From: Acanthopleura granulata
Lineage: Eukaryota > Mollusca > Polyplacophora > Chitonida > Chitonidae
Direction: 5' to 3'
Assembly (NCBI GenBank): GCA_016165875.1
Contig: JABBOT010000080.1
Span: 33,386,073 to 33,450,072, forward strand
Length of the DNA stretch: 64,000 nt
Shown here: one piece after another, positions 42,901 through 53,700 of the stretch
Layout: the number at the start of each line of letters is the position of its first letter
Position numbering within the stretch: the first letter of the stretch is position 1
The notes under the pieces: generated by a model
Seen by the model: the letters and a program-made list of their open reading frames with translations, nothing else
The model's database searches: none
Told to the model about the DNA's origin: nothing
Program-made: the position numbers and the translations under genes

Positions 42901-45726
42901 AATGCTTGATAAAAATGAAATGTCATCCCGTTTCTACCAGTGAGATGACTCTAATTCTTCAACCTTTTCAACCACCTCTGTAACCAATATTTTAAAACTT
43001 TCCGACAGAACTATGGGGTGTAGAGAAGTAAGTTGCAGTTTTATGAAGCTCATGTCTTTAATCACACAAACAAATCATTTTCAGCGTCATTTTCACAATC
43101 ATTGTTTCAATAAATTCCACTGAAAAAAGTGCTTTAGTAGTTGAGCAGGTTGAAGATTTACAGTATGCGAGGTGTATATGTTTAAGGTTCAGAAGTATTC
43201 CACCACGGTTTTGTCAGCCATGATGGCTGGCATGGATGATAAAGAGGATCCAGAAGATGACATTACCCTGGAGGCTATGAGCGGACTATCCAAGGTTCTG
43301 GTGGAGATTGATGAGAGCCACATCAGAGCTATACTCATCAATGTTGCCCTCAGAATAAGGCCATGCTTTGAAAAGGTATGCTTGGGGTTTTCAGGACTTG
43401 AGACAAAATAGTTGTTAATGCAATGACTGTCCCGTTTAATCCAGAATCATTGGAAAGTATGAATAGTGACGTGAATTGTAAGGAAAACGTGTTTAGGATT
43501 AATATGTTACGAGTTCTGTTTTACAAAACTTTACTGCATACAGTAAGTTTCTGTTGTAATGTTGTGACACGGGGTCAGCTGGCTTGCCAAGTCAGAGTAG
43601 TAGAGCTCTCTGCGGCTGATGGGCACATATGAACCACTGGGCTGTTTGAATCCAACTCCAACTGGTTCTGACATCCTGTTATTCAGGAGTATTGTCAGGA
43701 TCCTGTCTAAATGGTGGTGGCTCCCACAAACCTAACTGCCATGTTCTGCGTAAAGCAACTTGAAGCACCGTCTACATACATGTAAGTAAACTGGTGACTC
43801 TTCCTATTGATCACAACAGACAGCTGTAACCTGTGATGCTTGTAATTCGGAGCATGAAATTTCTAAATATAACAGAAATGTACAGCTTGAAATGTAATTG
43901 TCACATTTGGAAACCAGATACATGAACATGCATTGTGTTTTTTCTAGGACAAGCCATCAGTAAGGGCCCAAGCCATTATACTCTTTGGTAACTTGTCAAG
44001 ATTTGGAGATGGTCCCTCCAAGGCTCCATTCCTAGAACAAATCCATAGCAACCTAGTCAGCCTCCTCCTTCATCTTAATGACCCAGAGCCCGAGGTCAGA
44101 AAGGTAAGAAAACACTGACAAAACAGTCTGTAAACAAATACCTTTTAAAACAAGTCTGCCAAATGGCATCCAGACATCAGCTTTTGAAAGCATCCTGCAG
44201 AAGTTTTTCTGATGATGATTGTCTGCAAATTTCTAGAGGCAAATGTGAATCACAGGTTATTAAGAACACTTTTTTTCACTTATGATACTAATGTGTTCCC
44301 ATGTCTGCTTCAAATTTTATAATTTAAGGTACAAAATTAACATCCATGATTTTTTGTGTTTGCAATAAAGATGGTATACAAGCATTGGTTTTGAATTGAT
44401 AGTTTGGCACAGAAAGCATGATGCTGTGTCACACCCTGTGTTTCTTGTGTTTGTGTTTACAGGCTTGTAAATATTCCTTGCGCCTTCTGGGACCTTTGCT
44501 GGGATCAGAGGACATCAATGATAAATTCCAGAAACATCTGTTGGAGGATGCTAACCTGTTCTATGGAGAATTCATGAATGATCTCTCTAAACTTCTGGTA
44601 GGTAGATAAGGAACCTCATTGGTAACTGTATCACCCTTGTAATTTCGTCCAGTTTCTGTTTGTTGTACACAATAACAGTTTTGTCTGAATGTAAATTTAG
44701 TTCTTGGATTATTGTTCAGTCATAGTTAAGAATTTTACTAAAACGATGGTCTGATTTATGGGTGACATTGTGGGGGGAACCAGATTGCCTGAAGTAAATT
44801 ATTGCCCTTCACCAAGTACCAGACCAACCTCCAAGCATAAAGCTGTAGGCTGACGAGCTAAGGCTGGGTAGCAGTGCGATAGTAAGGACTGTTAATGTCT
44901 GTTACAGTATACATTTTAACTTCATACCACAGTGTTTGTAATGTGACAGAAACACAAGGAATTATGACACTAAATGGATCAGCCCACCAATTATAAAACA
45001 GTCTTTAACTGATAAAATTTGTATACCTTTTCAGATCAAAGACTTTCCAGAGAAGATAAATTTTTATGTGATGGGATGTGTCTCCTTCTTCAAGACCATT
45101 TGGCCAGAAATAAAAAGCAATGCAGCAATCTTTGCTGGTGAGTAAAAGTCTCCAAGTAAAATCCATTGGGTGCAATGTCACAATCTTTAATAGTGCAAGT
45201 ACATTGGTTGGATTGTCCATGTTCAGGGCTTCCCATAAAGTATAATTTCATAAGTCAACACAGAATAATGCCTGAAGAATGTGCTTGAATAAACATGCGA
45301 AAAGGTTGAAGAATTACAATATTCCGAACTCAAGAACCTTGAGTAATATTCACATCTCTTTTGTCTTACAGGATTCTTGCTAGGAAATCTGCCAAAAGAC
45401 AAACATACAAACATTTCCAAGGAGCATGTCTGTGCAGGTAAGTAACGAGCCAGTAGCCTAGAAATGTTGGTTTAACCTTGACATCATTTTTGATTTGTTG
45501 CAATGTTGCCTGCTCACTCGCGCTTACCTGAAGATCTCCCTTGTGGCAGATAATTTCATGTCGACACATGTATTGTATGACAAATATTATTTTGTGTCAT
45601 GCCTTTATATTTCAAAATTCTGTTTTGTGTTAATAATTTCCAGCCCTGATACTGCTGCTGAAGGACCAGTCAGCCAATGTGCGGGTGAAAGCTGCAGAGG
45701 CCATGAGCCTACTTCATGAATATTAA
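18907..45726 (+). CDS. MROH1: Maestro HEAT-like repeat-containing protein 1 (MROH1)
   Basis: HEAT-repeat scaffold protein. Forty coding exons: 18907-19050, 19296-19427, 19693-19855, 20461-20559, 20943-21094, 21360-21500, 22173-22265, 23171-23249, 23615-23728, 24057-24130, 24377-24499, 24876-24980, 25208-25352, 25565-25605, 26086-26227, 26804-26862, 27424-27531, 27959-28078, 29495-29617, 30661-30810, 31086-31208, 31921-32000, 32295-32585, 33945-34055, 34505-34640, 35032-35144, 35952-36104, 36529-36683, 37087-37246, 39281-39418, 39887-39966, 40236-40373, 40874-40988, 41892-42038, 43187-43375, 43948-44103, 44463-44597, 45035-45137, 45372-45437, 45644-45726. Phases agree throughout except at exon 23. 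About 1,659 residues, close to the roughly 1,640 of the human protein. Diagnostic stretches include VYGMVPHLTAVLGTMLPMLG, MAHHGYLE, VLWPYLLELVIP, ERERALNT, LPFD and ALRIRPCF. An acceptor two bases before the ATG implies an upstream leader exon. The end (VRVKAAEAMSLLHEY) is the expected final HEAT helix. Confidence 0.95.
20795..20862 (+). mobile_element. SINE 3' fragment in MROH1 intron 4
   Basis: Short decayed 3' end with 'cttgagtgcagcataaaacac' order and an AAACAAAC tail, about 80 bases before exon 5. Confidence 0.5.
22030..22110 (+). mobile_element. SINE 3' fragment in MROH1 intron 6
   Basis: The conserved 3' end (AAGTGAACAATATG, CTTGAGTACAAGACAAAAC) with AATAAATAAA tail. The head and most of the body are missing. 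Confidence 0.6.
22173..22650 (+). repeat. Tandem 96-base copies of MROH1 exon 7 and its donor
   Basis: The end of exon 7 plus the start of its intron is repeated head to tail about five times. The period is about 96 bases, with donor-like sites after 22265, 22361, 22457 and 22550 and a decayed one near 22645. The second unit is still open in the exon-7 frame and would encode a variant of the same stretch (EEGNVIFDPHLYNLLNVLFT). The third unit contains an in-frame TGA. The last unit has lost the GT donor (cttaga). Only the first unit is placed in the gene model, because the next exon (23171) then matches the conserved order. Confidence 0.85.
22915..23039 (+). repeat. Two-copy 63-base direct repeat in MROH1 intron 7
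   Basis: A 63-base unit starting GGGAATGTTTATCTGTGGC occurs twice in succession, from 22915 and 22978, nearly identical. The near identity suggests a recent duplication. No coding role is apparent. Confidence 0.85.
31209..31735 (+). repeat. Tandem copies of MROH1 exon 21 with a SINE inside
   Basis: After exon 21 (31086-31208), parts of the same exon recur: 31219-31306, 31307-31402, then a fourth copy split at about 31436 and resumed at 31646-31720. All carry the decayed coding words for GATAACTAAGGCCTTACACCCC and CTGCAGACACAGTACAC, with small deletions that break the frame. Some copies keep a gtgag donor. The fourth copy is interrupted by a SINE (31436-31645). Confidence 0.85.
31436..31645 (+). 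mobile_element. SINE inserted in a duplicated copy of MROH1 exon 21
   Basis: A head-truncated element with full 3' domain and AATAAATAAAT tail. TTACACCCC occurs on both sides (31427 and 31646), so the target site duplication lies within the exon-21-derived repeat. The insertion therefore came after the exon duplication. Confidence 0.85.
32295..32585 (+). CDS. MROH1: MROH1 exon 23 with an apparent one-base deletion
   Basis: Exon 22 ends at 32000 in phase 2 and exon 23 opens at 32295 reading V-L-V-S-E-P-K. The rest of the exon is open only in another frame (NDEMANFLDIFGKLEPC... to 32585), which joins exon 24 correctly. The frame switches at the A-run 32310-32314. One more A there would make the whole exon continuous and collinear with vertebrate MROH1. 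As written the gene is frameshifted. An assembly or read error in a homopolymer is the simplest explanation. A less likely escape is an acceptor at 32307 that would need a phase-1 donor, which I do not see. Confidence 0.7.
33620..33865 (+). mobile_element. SINE, full length, in MROH1 intron 23
   Basis: A complete element: A box TGGCTCAGTCGGCTAGCACG, B-box-like GAGTTCAAGACC, body CCACCATAATGCTGGCCG and (AATA)n tail. Flanks AAGAATATTACT and AAGAATTTTACT look like the target site duplication. It ends about 80 bases before exon 24. Confidence 0.88.
36233..36281 (-). mobile_element. SINE head fragment in MROH1 intron 27
   Basis: Only the tRNA-like head, in reverse: on minus it reads GGGGCCTCCATGACTCAGTG, followed by GGTTAATGTGCC. 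Confidence 0.5.
37262..37790 (+). repeat. 43-base minisatellite in MROH1 intron 29
   Basis: About twelve recognisable units have a period near 43 bases, each with the core AACATCTAGTGCAAGC and TTCATATGAGTTCACTAC. Units at 37613-37742 are nearly identical. Outer units are diverged, and degenerate copies trail on to about 38010. The array begins just after the exon 29 donor at 37247. Confidence 0.9.
38668..38789 (+). repeat. Two-copy direct repeat of about 62 bases in MROH1 intron 29
   Basis: Two successive near-identical units contain AGTGGATGAGTGGAGCCAG and end in a GAAGAAAAAAC run, with a few substitutions between them. It is a local duplication with no coding content. Confidence 0.75.
38827..39073 (-). 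mobile_element. SINE, full length, in MROH1 intron 29
   Basis: A reverse copy with tail (TTTATTTATTTAATTA), conserved domain (ATGGCGGCCAGCATTATGG) and decayed tRNA-like head. It lies about 200 bases before exon 30. Confidence 0.82.
40080..40160 (+). mobile_element. SINE 3' fragment in MROH1 intron 31
   Basis: Decayed 3' domain (CCACCATTGTATAAGTGAAATG) about 75 bases before exon 32. The tail is lost. Confidence 0.5.
41200..41305 (+). mobile_element. SINE 3' fragment in MROH1 intron 33
   Basis: Decayed copy recognisable by 'ctggccaccatcttattag' and 'gacattaaacagctaaataaat' in SINE order. Confidence 0.5.
41455..41602 (+). mobile_element. SINE 3' half in MROH1 intron 33
   Basis: Body and 3' domain (AGCAACCTGCAGGTGGTTG, GTGAAATATTCTTCAGTAC) with AATAAATAAAT tail. 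The head is absent. Confidence 0.78.
42091..42418 (+). repeat. 41-base minisatellite, exactly eight units, in MROH1 intron 34
   Basis: Eight head-to-tail units start at 42091, 42132, 42173, 42214, 42255, 42296, 42337 and 42378. Each is 41 bases, beginning CCCTTTGTTCTC. Differences are single transitions (cat/cct, gtg-ccgg/tcgg/tgg). The unit length is not a multiple of three and no frame contains a stop, so all three plus frames appear as long ORFs; these are not genes. The array starts about 50 bases after the exon 34 donor. Confidence 0.97.
42598..42776 (+). mobile_element. SINE, head-truncated, in MROH1 intron 34
   Basis: Well-kept body and 3' domain (CCACCATAATGCTGGCCGTC, GTGAAATATTCTTGAGTATG) with an imperfect AATAAA tail. 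It follows the 41-base minisatellite. Confidence 0.82.
43187..43375 (+). CDS. MROH1: MROH1 exon 35 with two possible acceptors
   Basis: The exon can begin at 43187 (after ..tttaag) or at 43193 (after ..gttcag), a two-codon difference (Val-Gln) that keeps frame. I chose 43187 because the longer form aligns better with the vertebrate protein at this point. Both forms may be made. Confidence 0.75.
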
Positions 45727-47570
45727 TGTGGGATTCTACAGAGCAGACTGTTACAGGTGTAAACACCCACGTTTGTTTCGTCTTGGCGTTTTTATTTGTT
45801 GTTAAGTTTGTGAAAGTCTACAACAGAAGTCTGACATGTATGATGAACAAGTACATGTAGTTATTCATGCTAAATTGTTGTCGTTTTGTTCAGGTAAACG
45901 AGTATGATGTTGAGGAGAGTAATAATGTACAGAATGTGAAAGCCCATGTTCACGTGTATTTGAGGTTTATGGCTTAATACACTATGGTGTATTTTGGATA
46001 TTGAAATATTCTGCTCTACTGATTAAGTGATAAATAATTAAATTTGTGAAAGTTGCAGTTAAATAATGTAGGCATTTGTATGGTAATATTAGCATATCAT
46101 GGTTTCAAAATACAACAGTTTTGTGGGGGATGGGGGGATTTGTTTTGTGAAATGTTCAACAATATTTACATTGCTATTCATGCTGTGTCAATGTAATTGA
46201 CAATTTATGGCGTGCTGTGGGAAGATAATTCTTGGTAATTGAAATAATTGGTGTATTTAGATTTAGGTCTAGATAAGCATTAAATCTAGATGTACATGTA
46301 TTACTGCTTAGAAAAACCTAACCTTAGCCATGTCCTTTCTGTTTCATTTTGAAGACTAATCCGAAACTTGCTTTGTCAATTCATATGCGTTGATAAATGC
46401 TCATATTCAGTATCATTTGCTGTGTAATGGTGCTACAAGTATATCAATTCATGTGAAAATTTTGTATTATAGCTGTTACATGTGAATGGAAAATGTAATA
46501 ATTTTAATGTGCAGTTGCACAAAATGCTGAAGATATATATGTATATATAATTTCAGTGTATATTTTATGTGCATTTTACTATTTTCAGTTTTTGCTGCAT
46601 GTAAAATGGCTACATATAGATTTGCTAATAGAGAACAAATGTCCTTAATGATATTGTATACCAAGATGAGGATTGTTGAAAGGAAATGAGTGTTAAATGT
46701 GCATCTTCCCAAGATCTCACAAGATATGCTGTAGGACAGGAGTTTATGATACAAAACCTGTATGACACTGATGTCAAAAAATTAAAGAAAGTCCATGCAT
46801 ACACAAGTAGTGTGACATAAGTTTCATTTTGCCTCAGTATTGTAGCAGTTTATTTTGCCATTATCAGGAGTGCCCTTTGTAACACCAAAAAACATCATCA
46901 GGAGTCGCGAAATACATTTGCTGAAATATTCAGTCAAAATGAAGCTTACCCTTTTCAGAGCATTGAACTTATCAGTGGCACCACAAGATATCCATTCATG
47001 TCTCACTAGTTTGCTGCATGTAAGTGGGGATTAATGTATACATGTATATGTATATGTTACCAAAATAACAGAGTGTTACAACCAGAAAGCATGATCTTTA
47101 TGACATATATTGTTTTATTCAAGATTTAAAATACACATTGGATGTGTGGAAACATGTTGGATGAAAAATTAAGTTAACACCATTCCAGATTAGCACACAT
47201 GATGGTTCATATACCATGTATAGCTAATCATTATAATGAAAGCTTTGGTTTATACATGTACATATGTTTACTTTATCACAGGCAGGTGAACATTAATATA
47301 ACTCTTAAAGTTGCAATAAATATGTTGCCATTACTTTACTTGTAGATTGGCATCTCTTACATTATTTATGCAACCGGTTCTCTAAATGTGCTCTTAAAAT
47401 TTGCAAACTAAATTTGTGATCATTTGGTAATAAACACTGAGAGATATGTGAGAGATGAGGCATCAACATTAACAAACCTATGGTGTGCTTTCTCATTACA
47501 GGTACATTTATATGTGCATTTGTAAATTCCAAAGGCAAATGTGATAATAAAATATATATAATTATAATAA
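45727..47570 (+). other. MROH1 3' untranslated and convergent intergenic region
   Basis: AT-rich sequence between the MROH1 stop and the 3' end of the minus-strand C18orf63-like gene. Possible plus-strand AATAAA hexamers occur near 47316 and at 47546; an ATTAAA lies near 46785. There is no ORF of note and no SINE was recognised. Which hexamer MROH1 uses cannot be decided here. Confidence 0.5.
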
Positions 47571-47576
47571 TTTATT
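47571..47576 (-). terminator. Polyadenylation signal for the C18orf63-like gene
   Basis: Minus-strand AATAAA (TTTATT on plus) about 160 bases after the stop codon at 47734. It lies some 20 bases from a plus-strand AATAAA, so the two convergent genes may overlap tail to tail. Confidence 0.5.
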
Positions 47577-47733
47577 ACAAGCAATACTTACATTGTGATT
47601 TGTCTTTTTTGTTACTACAGTGTTTCTTTACAAGTCTCTCTGGGATTATACTGCATTACACTGAATGACTACATATGACATGTAGCTAAAAATGCATTTG
47701 ATCAACATGTACTATAATCCCTCTACTAGGAAG

Positions 47734-50700
47734 TTATTGTTCTGAAGATGAAACCTGCAAGAAGCTGTTAACTTTATCAACTAAGTCTGTTTTCTTGTCT
47801 TTGGCTTTACAGGGAATGTTATGCTCCTTCATCCACGCCACCAGGGTTGCTGCATTCACTTTAGATAACTGAAAGTAAATAATGGCACAACCCCTTAGTT
47901 TTTCAGCATTTTGATGATCTTTATGATGGTCACACAGGCAGTTGATATTTTGAGCAATATCTGGTTAAGAATTTCAGATGTGTGATGTCTTTGAAACTAC
48001 ACAAATCCACATTTTCTCTTCCTTTTTCTTCCTGCTTTCCAAGGAAGACCAAACACTTACGAAAAAATATTTGTACATGTTTCAAACCTGAAATTTGAGC
48101 ACTACATAACTTCACAACACTACACTGATATACCAATGATTTGTACCTCATCAGTCTTTGCTAAGACTTCCACATTGACACATTCCTGGATTTGAGGTTT
48201 ACTTCTAGGCTTTTTAACCGCAGGTGAGTCCAGCTGCATATGGGGAAAAAATGTTGAAATGTGTTATTGCAAGCTTATGTTAAAAAACCTTCTATAGTTT
48301 AAGTTAACACATGACACCACACGAAACATAGGGAGCAGGTCGTAACCGAGTGGTTATGGTGTTTGACTTTAATGTGACGTGATGTTAGGACAAAAGACTC
48401 AAGTTCCTGTGGGAAGTGAGATCGCTGCTTTACTGCATGGTAGGGCCAATCTGCACAATTTAACATGGACTAGAATAAACAATATTGAAAATTTATCAAA
48501 AAGATGAAATATTGTCTGCAATGATGTTGGATATCATTCTTGGCAACAGATATTCCGATTGTAGATTCTTCGGAACACATAAGCTGCCATGTTAAAGGAT
48601 AGGCTTCACCCTTCTGTTCCATAAAATGGCGATGTCATTTCTCAAAGGGGATTTACTATCGTAAAGACGTAACTCAAAACCTGCCTATTGCTAGGATCTC
48701 AAGGTGTACTCTGAAACCTGACCATGGGTAGTCACAGGGAATTTGTAGATTCTCATGCTTTTGTTTCTTTCTCTTTTTGGGTGACCTTAAGCTGTCACTA
48801 ATAGCCATTGTGTGCACTGTCTGTCGTTTGTTAAAGACAACTTGTTTTCCATCAATTCACTGTCTTATGTTTGCGCATGTGTGTGCCATGTGGCAAAATT
48901 ATCTGTAGTAACTTTGATGGTTTCCTCTATGCACAAAGTTGACATATTTTACTTAAACTATAACCAATCAAATAAATAATTCATTACACACAAGTAATAC
49001 AATGTATGAGACTGTATGAAATACAACCAACATGGTGGAATTTTGAGTAATTACTGTGGCATGTGCGGTATTTCACCTAAAGTTAAGCTGTCTTTAGATG
49101 CTGGACTTTCCTGGATTTGTTCATCCACCTTACAGGCCAGGCGACTCAAAGAATTGGGGTAAAGTTTGAGTTTTCTCAATAATTTTTGTACTGACAAAGG
49201 CATTACTGTTTGCTGAGACATTTTGTTCTACTCACATTGGCTTTTCGTTTGGCTGAGTACAAGGATGATTTTCCAACAAATTCAGGCTGACTGGTTGGAG
49301 TGGGTGGACAGTGAAGCTGGAAGTCCCCCTCTTCCAAATTGTCATGAATGAGGAAGGAATTGACTGCTAAAGTGCTTGTGCTTGGCCTTGTACCAAGCTG
49401 AATAACACCGCGGTCGATTTTCCTTTCAAACACACCTGGAGAGGATTGAGCTGGATTTCTTGTTTTACACAAGGTTATATTGTGATGCAGCAATTCCTGC
49501 CTTGGGTATTGGTTTTGAATGGACGACACTCTCAGATGAGCTTGACCTGTAATATTTTTAGTTGTGGTTGTCTTTGTTGTTCTGAACACAGGCACAAGTT
49601 TCTTTTCCCCTGGTCTCTTTTGTAGTGCGCTGTTAGACACTGGAGCTACCTTTGATCCGAAAAGGGGAACAATTTTTCCTGAGGAATTGACAACTTTGTT
49701 CACAGATGTCACAGGCTGAGTTTGTGCACTCGGGTGACTTTTGGTGCTGGAGGAGTAGTCTCTAGTCACTTCGGTACCAGATGGAGGGGTTGATCTCATG
49801 CTGAGTTGTTCATTCTGGCTCCTGATCTCATAAACATTCTGCAACTCTGATGGATCCCTGTAGGTGTAACTTGGTCTTATCATTCTGTTGCTTAGATTTG
49901 GCTGATTCAAATTCTACAAGTATAAATGTAAAGTGACGGGACAGAAGTAGATTTTCATCTTTCTTTGATTTACTTTCACATCATAAAAATGTTACTGAGT
50001 AAATATGTTTTCTGAGTTTAATTTTCCTAAAGTATACTGCAAGTCTGTTAAAGTACTGCATGCAAAAGCTTTACCTGAGTGGCCAGCTTCAGTTAGCTAT
50101 GTGACAAATGCTGGCCTTGTACCGCACACCAAATACATGTATGTACCGCAAGTTGTTAAACTGAAGAAAAAGAGGTAAATACATGCTGGCCTGCAATGTA
50201 CTAGATCATCAATGCTGTTGAACAGAGCATGAACATTGTAGTATAGTTTGGTAGCTTTCATACCTCAGATGCAGCAGACAGCCCTGGTTTGGCATATTTC
50301 ACTTTTGGCTTAAAGTTGAGATGCTGGCCGCAGACTGCTGGGATCTTGGCTGTTACATCTTGAAGAAAGCTGGCATAGATGGATCTGGGGTCAACTCTGG
50401 GTAATACATGGAACTGTCTAGGTCTTATACATACATCTGGATATTTCAGAACTGTTAAGAAATGATTTAATGTTTCACATATCTGTGTTCAAAATGTATC
50501 ATCATGCACTATTGACATTTCTTGTACATTACATCTGTTAATGCACACTGCTATGTTTCGGTTTTGTACTTATGTGTACATGCACACATGTATATATATG
50601 TGTATAGAGACTTAATAAATCTCATTTTGCACTACCTTAAAGACAACTTCAGACACCTGCAATTTGATATCACACAGGGGAGAGCTCTTCATTAACTTGC

Positions 50701-53700
50701 CAAAGCTAAGTGGTTTACTGTGTTGAGCATTCCTTCATCCATAAAACTAGCCTCCATCATAGCTAAGAGATTAACCTAAATTGTTATAAAGGATATGTGA
50801 ACAGGGTCTGACCAATAGGTCTGAAGTATATCTGGTAATACAAGATGTGGTCCTCTGTTTCTGGGAGGCGATATCCATACTGGAAATTGACAGTAGACAG
50901 GGCATGTAATCTTTTTGATAATGATTGATTGATAACAAACTTGATTAGGTATCAAGGCAAAGAGTTAGAGTCCATGAAGATAAGATCTTCCAAGTATTCA
51001 ACTGTTATGTGACATTGACCTCAAACTTGCAGTACTATGTCCACCTCATGGTTAGCCATGCATGTAGAGTACATGCATAAAAGTTCATAGATATGACGTA
51101 TTAGAACAACTGCAATTATCATACTCCGAAAGATCATGATATGTAGGTCTACAGTACATCTCTCAAGACAACATGCAGTTTCAAAATATATTATTATTCG
51201 ATGAAAGCCATTTAGTAGGCTGATCTAACAGATATATTTAGGGCACTTCTATTACCATTTCACATGACTCACGGTATTCTTCCAGTGCCTCTTTAAATCC
51301 CTGTAGGTTTTGAATGGACTTTCCTCAGGAATTACTTTGCTCACACCAACTATCTTGCCTTTCTTCATGCTGAATACAGTAAATACACTTGACACGAACT
51401 GGGACAATACAACTCAATGCATGGTATATTTTCAGGATATGAGCAGAGGAGTTAAGTAGATTTAATGATTTTCACACCTGAGCCTATGGCAGTGAAAATG
51501 TTAGCCATGCCACTTGCCTAAAGAAACGCAACATGGATTTATAATGGATGAATGAAGTATAAATTCAAATTTGTACAAATTCTTCTTTGATGTTTCTCAA
51601 GTGACAATGTATTTCTGAAAAGTTCCATTGTTGGTAGAATTAATCTACCTACATCTATGTACATCATCAGGTTTGCTCCAGGAGAGGGCATAGTTTCAAC
51701 TCTCCAACTTACATGACTGTTAATGATTAGACAGGGAAATCACTTTTGGGGGTACCAGTTGCAGGTATCAATCAGTCAAACTAAATATAGCATGCCATTT
51801 TAGGGGATAATAGCACTAAGCAACCACAAGTAGGCCTACATGTAATACCTGGGCAAGACATGGCACCAAGTGTTCATCAGAAAGGTCTCTGGTATAACAG
51901 CCTGTGGCTCTCTAAGGAATTCCGTCTGCACAGATGTAGGTAAGTCCAACTCATTAAGCTGGAAAACAAGCAAAACAGTTTTACAGAAAAACATAGCCCT
52001 CTTTCCCCATTATTTCTGGTAATGACAACAAGTAATATTGAATGTAGGAATTTCTGTGTAATTCACAAGAAGAAACACTTATGTTTGTTGAGTACATGTT
52101 AAATAATCTGTACTTTGTGGAGACAAATTTTGCAAGTCTCTAAATGAAACTCTAAGCTATATTATACCATTAATGTGACATAATATTACTGGTTAGTGTT
52201 GTGCAAAATACCAAACAACTAAATGAATAGGTACCTTACACCCTCTTAGCTAGGTTACCTACAATGTACCTGATATGGTGATGTTCTTACAACTGTAGCC
52301 TGAAGAGCCATACTAATATCATTCTCTGACACTGTTAGGGACATCTCTGGGAAGAAAAATTAAAAATCTTTAACTGCTTATTATTGGAAGAATACCAGAC
52401 ATACATGACTATATCCTGCAGCATGAATTTATCACAGTTAGGTAATTTAGAAGACAAAATACCTCTATATTACACCTTCAAGGTGAATGCATATTATGTG
52501 TTAGAATTTTTAACTGGTAGGGTTTGAAAATCTATTGAAACACTGGATAACAGTGCCCACATGCAGCTTCATAATAATGTAAATTATCACAACCATTAGA
52601 AATTTCAACTTCACAGGTTATGCATTAAATTTCCCAGAGTGGTTTATTTGACAGGTTTCAGCTTCAAATCTTACATGCATTAAGAGTATTTAGGATACAA
52701 CTTATACATCTACTTTTATATACAAAACTGCACTCAAACAGGATGCACAGGTTAACAATCTATTAATTTCTGAGAATATGTAAGTTAAACTTAAATACCA
52801 ATGTTAACATGTACTTACTAACAGCATTTAAACAGGATCTGCTGGTTAAAAAGTCTCTCCCTACAAAAAATCATTTGCTCGTATTATTAAATCTTCCTGC
52901 TGAGCTATCTCAAGGATTTCATACAAATACTACTAGCCCTTGACGACTGAGTTTCAGCTACTTTTGGATGGATTTCTGCTTTGCATGTATGTCATTGCAT
53001 GTGCAAGGTATAGGGCTTTTCCATGCAGATATGTTTCTTCAGTCCATGTATATGTGAATTAATACTGAATGAATACATGACGGGGTCAGATACAGGCAAC
53101 TGTTGTGTCCAGGACAGCTTTTGCAAAAAATCAGTTGACCCAAAATTTATAAAGCATCAAATGGAGTTCTGCACTTGGTCATAATATTTTCAAATTGACA
53201 CTTTTGCACTTTCAAACTGATTAACTGGTAAAGATTCAACTGAAATACAGTGTTTACAAATTTTCAAGCTTCAATTGTAATACCTTTTTCCCAAATCTAT
53301 AAAATACATGAATACCAAAAAAAAACATTCCTTCATCCAATACTGAATGTCATGATTCAGTCATTAATGATTTCAGTGAAAATTTTTAATTATGTTTTAA
53401 CCCATGAACATATTTCATGTATACTAATCGTTCATTAACTGAGTATTCTTTAGAGATTATAAACATTCAGATTACCTTGCAGCAGCCATTGACCAGCTTT
53501 ATTCCAATTTGGTGCTAACTTAGCAAGTAAGGTGTACATCATACAAGCTTGGTATAATGCTGGAGTCACGCTGCTTGGCTTACTTGCCTGTGAAAAATTG
53601 AAGATGAAAATGGAGTTTAATGATTCAGTAGATGAGTAAACTTGCATTTCTGCAGCAATGCTGTTTCTACTGGGTTACAGTTACAGTTTAGTTGTTATAC

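Noticed and set aside
50445..50460. Ordinary GT-AG acceptor (ttaacag) for exon 10 of the C18orf63-like gene
   Set aside because: That acceptor needs phase 1, but the preceding exon offers no GT donor in that phase before a TAA. The U12 reading solves both.
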